Origin: Bacillus sp. 2205SS5-2
GTDB taxonomy: Bacteria > Bacillota > Bacilli > Bacillales > Bacillaceae_K
NCBI RefSeq assembly: GCF_037024155.1
Contig: NZ_JAYKTS010000036.1
Location: 515-39,166, forward strand
Length of the DNA stretch: 38,652 nucleotides
Direction of reading: 5' to 3'
Both the position numbers and the translations under genes were made by a program. Within the stretch, counting starts at the first letter, position 1; each line of letters opens with the position of its first letter. The notes beneath the pieces were generated by a model. It was given only the letters and a program-made list of their open reading frames with translations. It searched no databases and was not told the DNA's origin. Shown here in pieces: positions 34,070 through 38,652 of this stretch.

Positions 34070-34230
34070 GGCTGTTTTCGCAAAAGTTATTGATTTTCGA
34101 ACCAGTCCATAAACGGTGATATAACTTTGCTTCGGGGCATCATTCCTCTGTTATTGCCGAATATAAATAACAAAATGATGGATTAAATCTAAAATTTGCT
34201 GAAATAGCAACAATATATAGGAGCATAGCC
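34070..34230 (+). mobile_element. MITE-like element, type I (copy E)
   Basis: 161 bp from ggctgttttcgcaaaag to ggagcatagcc. The core is degenerate but clear (ttcggggcatcattcctctg). It lies directly behind the yhbH terminator. Confidence 0.75.
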
Positions 34231-34482
34231 TGATAAGAAGAACATACATCAAGCATTAGGTTGGATTTGATAAGTCTTGTGTATCTATTTAAACGCAATC
34301 TCTAAAGCCAGTAATTTTATCGATTTAATAGGGAGACTGCATTCGTATAAGTATTAAAATATTGAAATAGGATGACTTTGGGTCATCTATGCGTATCATT
34401 TTGAACTTTTTCTAAAAAATAACATCCTAATAGGAAAAAAAGAACATATGTAGAATTTACATAGAGAGGTTATTAAGAATGT
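34231..34482. other. Gene-free stretch before the YhhN-like gene
   Basis: No supported feature seen. Confidence 0.35.
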
Positions 34483-34501
34483 AGGAGGAATAAAAACGAT
34501 A

Positions 34502-35131
34502 ATGATTTGGATTATTAGTATATTCATTTTTCTTTCAGCAAGTTCATATTTAATTGCATACCATTTGAGAAACTCTTTTTGGGTGTATACGTTTAAACCT
34601 GGTACTATTCTGCTGATGATCCTTATGGTCAGCTTTGGTACAGAAGAGTTAACTCATGAGAGTACCTGGATAATCATTGGGTTGATTTTCTCTTTGAGCG
34701 GTGATATTTTTCTCATGATTCCAAAGAATAAATTCTTGGAAGGATTGGTTTCTTTTCTCATAGCTCATCTTTGTTACATTATCGCATTTACTCAAGGATT
34801 AACTAATCTCTCATTTGAATGGAATGTAGGAATTCCGTTTTTTGCAGTAGGCATACTCTATTATGCTTACTTGTTAAAGAGCCTTAAGCAGGAGAAAAAC
34901 ATTGTTCTACAAGTAGGGGTTTTTGTCTACATTGTTGTGATTTGTTTTATGGGAGTTTATTCCTTTTCAACGGGAAGCCAATTAGCGATTATTGGCTCAA
35001 TAATCTTTCTGCTCTCTGATGCAATATTGGCATTGAACAAGTTCGCTAAGCCTTTCCAAACGGCTCAATACTATGTGATGATTACTTATTATGCTGCACA
35101 ATATTTAATTTCCCTCAGCGTGTTAGCATAG
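34502..35131 (+). CDS. YhhN/TMEM86-family membrane protein (lysoplasmalogenase-like)
   Basis: A 209-aa polytopic membrane protein with about eight hydrophobic helices. Family motifs are FKPGTILLMI near residue 31, IIIGLIFSLSGDIFLMIPKN near 55-75 and LLSDAILALNKFAKPF near 175-190, with the conserved Asp residues thought to be catalytic. Animal members hydrolyse lysoplasmalogen; bacterial function is uncertain. AGGAGG lies 13 bases before the ATG, longer than optimal, and I see no better start. It converges on the VanW gene with 4 bases between stop codons. Confidence 0.85.
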   Translation: MIWIISIFIFLSASSYLIAYHLRNSFWVYTFKPGTILLMILMVSFGTEELTHESTWIIIGLIFSLSGDIFLMIPKNKFLEGLVSFLIAHLCYIIAFTQGLTNLSFEWNVGIPFFAVGILYYAYLLKSLKQEKNIVLQVGVFVYIVVICFMGVYSFSTGSQLAIIGSIIFLLSDAILALNKFAKPFQTAQYYVMITYYAAQYLISLSVLA

Positions 35132-35135
35132 TGAA

Positions 35136-36086
35136 TTAATTTTCCTGTTCTGTTGATAGATGAGGCTTGATTGATTTAGACTGAGTTAAATTGACTTCTT
35201 TTGGTAATGTTTTGGGTGCGCTAGGTAGATTTCGATTATGAGTAAGGGACTCATCTGAAGAAAAGATTTTAATGATTAGCTGTCCCCCATATACTTGAGC
35301 ACGTATGAGAAGAGGATGTTGGTGTGGATTCTTAAATACAAAGTCAGGTCCATACCAGCTGACGGTCGCATCCCGCTTAGGTGGGACGTAAGGTACACGT
35401 CGTGTATGAGAATAGCGCTCAACAATGTGAACCCCTGCATTATCTACTGAATTAAATAAGGTTGAAGACACTTGACATATTCCTCCTCCAATACCTTCAG
35501 ATAACTCACCTCTCACGATAACAGGAGCAGGAAGATAGCCTTTTTTAGCTGTGCGCTTTCCTACCACTTTATTAAAAGAAAATATTTCTCCGGGAAAAAT
35601 CACCGCATTGTCAATAGCCTCTGTAGCTAAACGAATATTATGAGAACGTTGAGAGTTATAGCTATTAAAGTAAGTACTATATGAACCAATGCACTTAGCG
35701 CGGATGCGATCAAGTAGCTCGCTATCTACCTTAGGATATAGTTCCTTTACTGGCACTTCTACTGTGTTGGTCATTTTGTTATAGAAATATTGGTGAAAAA
35801 GTTCTCTGAATTTTTTTCGATCCAGTGTTTGTCCCGTTATTTCACTAACGATTTCGTTGTTTTTTCCTATATAGGCATTGGTGGGTTTCTCTTCTACTTT
35901 TTCTTCGATAGCAGCTAGAAAATCGGTGTATTTTTGTTCATCAACCATTAAGTCACCAAAAATAGGATGGTTAAAAAAAGCAGGATTTATTCTGTCTAAC
36001 GTTTTTCCATTGCTGTGTAGAATTAGTTCTGGGGTGCTACTATTTGGGATACTTATGCATAACAGAAAGGTGAGCAATATTTTCAT
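35136..36086 (-). CDS. VanW-domain secreted protein
   Basis: A 316-aa protein with an N-terminal hydrophobic signal (MKILLTFLLCISIPNSS). A peptidoglycan-binding-like N-domain is followed by the VanW domain: FPGEIFSFNKVVGKRT, GGGICQVSSTLFNSVDNAGV and HTRRVPYVPPKRDATVSWYG. Function of VanW proteins is unclear; they occur beside glycopeptide resistance genes and as YoaR-like proteins in Bacillus. It is probably exported and acts at the cell wall. GGTGGTGA lies 6 bases before ATG 36086. No vancomycin ligase genes are nearby. Confidence 0.88.
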   Translation of the reverse strand: MKILLTFLLCISIPNSSTPELILHSNGKTLDRINPAFFNHPIFGDLMVDEQKYTDFLAAIEEKVEEKPTNAYIGKNNEIVSEITGQTLDRKKFRELFHQYFYNKMTNTVEVPVKELYPKVDSELLDRIRAKCIGSYSTYFNSYNSQRSHNIRLATEAIDNAVIFPGEIFSFNKVVGKRTAKKGYLPAPVIVRGELSEGIGGGICQVSSTLFNSVDNAGVHIVERYSHTRRVPYVPPKRDATVSWYGPDFVFKNPHQHPLLIRAQVYGGQLIIKIFSSDESLTHNRNLPSAPKTLPKEVNLTQSKSIKPHLSTEQEN

Positions 36087-36225
36087 GAAGATTCACCACC
36101 ATCAATTTGATACAGCTTGTAATAAAATCATTCATCGTAAGAACTGTTCTCTGTTATTGTGAAATAAATGGACCTATTCAATAGCTTGAAATAAAAGGTA
36201 ATTATTAAGTGGAACATGAAGTGGG

Positions 36226-36759
36226 TTAGTATTTTGTCGTACCAAGTGCAGAAATTACCGAACCAATTGCTTGAATCCAACTCCCCACCACATTTAATTT
36301 CGTTGCTTCTTGTCCCTTTAGTTCAAGTGTCCCAGAAATGGCTTGTAGTGAATTACCGATGACTTGGAGTAGGTTTCCGTATAGACTATAAGCTAATTCA
36401 ATAGATGGATCTTTATTGAATACATCCCCTAAAGCGGTGCCACCTCCAAGAGCTTGTAACAAATTCCCTTGGATGTCTAACAATTGTTTCTTTACTTCAT
36501 TAAATTCAATGATGATTCCAGAAATAACCACTAAATTCCCGATTGACTGGATTTGATTACCAAACTTATTAAGAGTGAATTTTTCCTCTGCATCGGCTGC
36601 AAGTGCATTTCCAGAGGCTTGTAGTTCATTTCCCCATAGATTAAGTGCCAATAGTTTTTCTTCTGATATGTTTTCAAATGGTGTACTACCAATTGCGGAG
36701 AGAACCGTTCCAATCGCTTGCACCCAGGCAGCAAAAATATCCTTAGTTCGATTATCCAT
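36226..36759 (-). CDS. DUF6944-type repetitive protein (177 aa)
   Basis: A protein built from about six copies of a GN-x-LQ-x-IGN-type unit: AWVQAIGTVLSAIG (11-24), LWGNELQASGNALA (41-54), KFGNQIQSIGNLVV (65-78), IQGNLLQALGGG (97-107), LYGNLLQVIGNSLQAISG (126-143) and VVGSWIQAIGSVISALG (157-173). The spacing is about 24-32 residues. It has small residues at regular positions, amphipathic character, no signal peptide and no cysteine. I recall it as a Bacillus family of unknown function. GGGAGGT lies 5 bases before the ATG. Confidence 0.75.
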   Translation of the reverse strand: MDNRTKDIFAAWVQAIGTVLSAIGSTPFENISEEKLLALNLWGNELQASGNALAADAEEKFTLNKFGNQIQSIGNLVVISGIIIEFNEVKKQLLDIQGNLLQALGGGTALGDVFNKDPSIELAYSLYGNLLQVIGNSLQAISGTLELKGQEATKLNVVGSWIQAIGSVISALGTTKY

Positions 36760-36869
36760 AAAAACCTCCCTCTTTATCTGAATGTTAATAGTATATGGAA
36801 GGAAAGGCTTGTTGACATAGCACTTGGACCAAAAAAGGGCATAATTTTTAGTACAACATCCTTTGAAAA

Positions 36870-37030
36870 TGCAGTTATCGCAGATTTTGTGCTTTTCGAA
36901 TCAGTTAATAAACAGTGATAATGCTTTTTTCGGCGCATTTTTTCGTCTATTTTTGAGGGATAATCAACAGCAAAATGGAGGATTCAATCTAGAATTAGAC
37001 AAAGGAGATACATTGGCTACGAAAAGAACC
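36870..37030 (+). mobile_element. MITE-like element, type I (copy F, decayed)
   Basis: 161 bp from tgcagttatcgcagattttg to ggctacgaaaagaacc. The core reads ttcggcgcattttttcgtct. Several substitutions lie in both ends. It lies just upstream of the DUF6944 gene. Confidence 0.65.
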
Positions 37031-37253
37031 TAATATATATATGTGTTTGTAAAAAAATGATTTTCGCATCAGTATACACACCGTGAAAAAGATAGGTTAT
37101 GGGCTTCTTTTGATATTGGTTTCTCAAGAAACTATAAGAAGAAATGTGCCGATCTTAGTCATTAGAAGTAAATATATCCTGCTACTAAAAGCCTCTTACA
37201 AAAAAACATTCGAAGGGAAATTGATTTTTCATAGGGATATCATGCCACGAACG
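37031..37253. other. Spacer with a fragment of a MITE-like end
   Basis: tgattttcgcatcagtatac (37059-37078) resembles positions 22-45 of the type I element. The GTG-started frame from 37083 runs through a terminator hairpin, has no ribosome site and is not accepted as a gene. Confidence 0.35.
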
Positions 37254-37280
37254 AAAAACAGCCTATTTAGCTGTTTTTTT
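37254..37280 (+). terminator. Terminator-like hairpin
   Basis: aaaaacagc (37254-37262) pairs with gctgttttt (37270-37278), with a 7-base loop and further T's. No plus-strand gene precedes it. On the minus strand it could end the HPr-like gene's opposite neighbour only weakly. Confidence 0.65.
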
Positions 37281-37387
37281 GGAAAATAAGGAGATAATAT
37301 TCGGTGTTTATTAAAGGAATTGTAATCAGAATACTTCGATAGAGGCTTTTAGAGCCTTCTGTTGCGAGAAGTAAAGCTACTGTGATT

Positions 37388-37708
37388 TTATATTTTCACT
37401 TTCATCATAGGAGATAAGATTTGAGTTACAGTGGCTTGCTGCATATTGGCATTGGAGTGGTAAATATCTGATATAGATTGATAGGCATTTTGGACATTTT
37501 CCCCATCAATGACAAGAGTCATTTCTTTAGGTGATAACATAAGTAAGAAGGAAACGAGCTTAGGAAGTGATTTTATTAAAAGTAATCTTTGGTTGTTTTT
37601 TAGATAAATGTTTCCGTTATAGTGTTTAGTGAATTGATAGAATTGAACAATTTTATTCATCGTAAGTGGCTGAGTAAAATTCAAATTTACAGATAGCATT
37701 TCTTTCAT
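37388..37708 (-). CDS. Degenerate HPr-like protein (106 aa)
   Basis: The sequence aligns without gaps to the PTS phosphocarrier HPr fold: LTMNKIVQFYQFTKHYNGNI, YLKNNQRLLLIKSLPKLVSF, then MTLVIDGENVQNAYQSISDI. The position of the phosphorylated His15 is Thr16 here and Arg17 is Asn, so it cannot carry phosphate like HPr. A Ser at the position of the regulatory Ser46 (Ser47, IKS) is kept. Crh of B. subtilis is a precedent for a His-less regulatory HPr, but this protein is much more divergent and has a C-terminal extension of about 20 residues. AAGGTGG lies about 8 bases before the ATG. The family call is by pattern only. Confidence 0.6.
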   Translation of the reverse strand: MKEMLSVNLNFTQPLTMNKIVQFYQFTKHYNGNIYLKNNQRLLLIKSLPKLVSFLLMLSPKEMTLVIDGENVQNAYQSISDIYHSNANMQQATVTQILSPMMKVKI

Positions 37709-37907
37709 TTTTTATTCCACCTTTACTATTTAGTAGTAGTCCATATATAACCTTTCACGTGGGAAATGAAACCATTCATAAGGATTTTTCATTTTTTTTC
37801 TTTATTACACTCTAATGTCACTCTAGGAAAAGTGCAATAAGACTACCTTCTCAAGATTATTGTCCTAACCCCAAAATAACACTGTTTTCTAAAAGCGTTT
37901 ATTATTA

Positions 37908-38089
37908 GGCTCTTTTCGTATACTATGTTGCTATTGGCACAAAGAAAAAACAGGCAATAAGGTTTTTTCGACTGATTTCTTACTTTTTATCTAGAAATGG
38001 AGAAGTTTTCATGAGGAAAAGAGCTCGGAGTCATACAAATCGTGGGATATATTCCTATTCGAAAAGCCACAATCTTTGCGAAAACAGCC
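37908..38089 (-). mobile_element. MITE-like element, type II (copy beta) with 8-bp target duplication
   Basis: 182 bp from ggctcttttcgtatac to ctttgcgaaaacagcc. The interior matches copy alpha at 11528. Perfect direct repeats TATTATTA flank it at 37900-37907 and 38090-38097. This is the best-preserved copy and sets the element ends. Confidence 0.88.
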
Positions 38090-38098
38090 TATTATTAA

Positions 38099-38308
38099 GA
38101 AGAAATTATTTCTAACCATTTCAATGAGGCAAAGCACCCTATTTCCTTGGAAAATGAAGTGGGTAGATTGAGACTAAATGGTTATGATGAGCAATCAGCA
38201 TTAAAGGCAGTTGAGAATAGGTCGCGGGAGGTTATATTTGATCAAATTTGTTTTTCGAATCAAGATGCATGGTTAACGATGAACACATTGAAAAGCAAAG
38301 TGTCATAA
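38099..38308 (+). pseudogene. Orphan coding remnant (69 codons), unclassified
   Basis: An open frame directly behind the beta element reads like real protein (SLENEVGRLRLNGYDEQSAL, then KAVENRSREVIFDQICFSNQ), but it is preceded by an in-frame TAA at 38096 and has no usable start codon or ribosome site. It is probably the C-terminal end of a decayed gene. I do not recognise the family. Confidence 0.4.
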
Positions 38309-38652
38309 TACATTTTTACTTCAACTATTTCCGTTCATGATTAAGGAACTATGAGGATTGAAGAAGAATTTGGTCTGTATAGGTATAAAATTCAATCAGG
38401 GAAAAATAACAGTATCGATTTTGTTCGAAAATAGACGGGAAAATGACCCGAATCCATTTATTTCAATATATACTACTGAGAAGAAAGCGCTACGATAAGT
38501 AACCTATAATACCAGGCGTGTTGATTATCCATTTTCAGGCAAACTAATCCCGTAGAAAATCCGGGCGTTTTTTAAAACTACACTCATTTCGGATAACCAA
38601 TCAATTGGGAGATCATTTATTAAAAGAAGTCTTGTAAATGAGATAAATGATA
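38309..38652. other. Right edge of window, no clear gene
   Basis: It contains a 27-codon frame starting MRIEEEFGLYRYKIQSGKNN (38351) with only a weak AAGGA three bases before it, and a string (aaaatagacgggaaaatgac, from about 38428) resembling the reversed type I MITE core. Neither is strong enough to call. Confidence 0.3.

Noticed and set aside
35136-36086. Vancomycin resistance locus
   Set aside because: VanW-domain proteins are common in Bacillus without resistance. No vanA/B ligase, vanH or vanX gene is present.
35878-36162. 94-codon plus-strand frame over the vanW start
   Set aside because: Antisense shadow of the VanW gene, which has clear family motifs and a ribosome site.
37083-37289. 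68-codon frame starting GTG, MKKIGYGLLL...
   Set aside because: No Shine-Dalgarno sequence, runs through a terminator hairpin, and its start lies in a fragment of a MITE-like end.
5166-38089. CRISPR array explanation for the repeated sequences
   Set aside because: Copies are long, widely and irregularly spaced, in both orientations, with no spacers and no cas genes.

Overview
The window is AT-rich Firmicutes DNA, most likely from a Bacillaceae species (Bacillus sensu lato). It opens with the 3' end of a 23S rRNA gene, a 5S rRNA gene and a 16-gene tRNA operon in the order Asn-Ser-Glu-Val-fMet-Asp-Phe-Thr-Tyr-Trp-His-Gln-Gly-Cys-Leu-Gly. From memory this closely follows the trnD operon of Bacillus subtilis. 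A separate tRNA-Gly gene with its own promoter and terminator follows. Strong Shine-Dalgarno sequences, GTG/TTG starts and many rho-independent terminators fit this assignment.

The conserved backbone resembles the yhb region of B. subtilis: queG (yhbA), yhbB, trmL (cspR), prkA and yhbH. Accessory blocks have been inserted between these genes. (1) Between queG and yhbB lie a divergent iron-sulfur repair gene (scdA/ric) behind what looks like a textbook Fnr-dependent promoter, and a LysE-type exporter pseudogene. (2) Between yhbB and trmL lies a carbohydrate module: two CUT1 ABC permeases, a lipoprotein binding protein, a YesM/YesN-type two-component system, a ThuA-like protein, two Gfo/Idh/MocA dehydrogenases and a xylose-isomerase-like TIM barrel. 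It has no glycoside hydrolase and no transport ATPase. An arsR-arsB-arsC arsenic resistance locus follows. (3) Between trmL and prkA lie an RND efflux pump (SwrC-like), its divergent TetR repressor and an NfrA-type flavin oxidoreductase, plus an unannotated 30-codon membrane peptide gene on the minus strand. (4) Between prkA and yhbH are only small genes (68, 57 and 104 aa) and repeats. The right end carries a YhhN-like membrane protein, a VanW-domain protein, a repetitive DUF6944-type protein, a degenerate HPr-like protein and a broken reading frame.

The most unusual feature is a family of short, non-coding, inverted-repeat-bounded elements scattered through the intergenic regions. At least ten full-length copies (160-182 bp) occur in this window, plus fragments. 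All share termini of the form GGCTSTTTTCG...CGAAAASAGCC, but there are at least three unrelated interiors. Two copies are flanked by perfect 8-bp direct repeats. They look like MITEs mobilised in trans, and several sit immediately behind transcription terminators. No transposase is present in the window.
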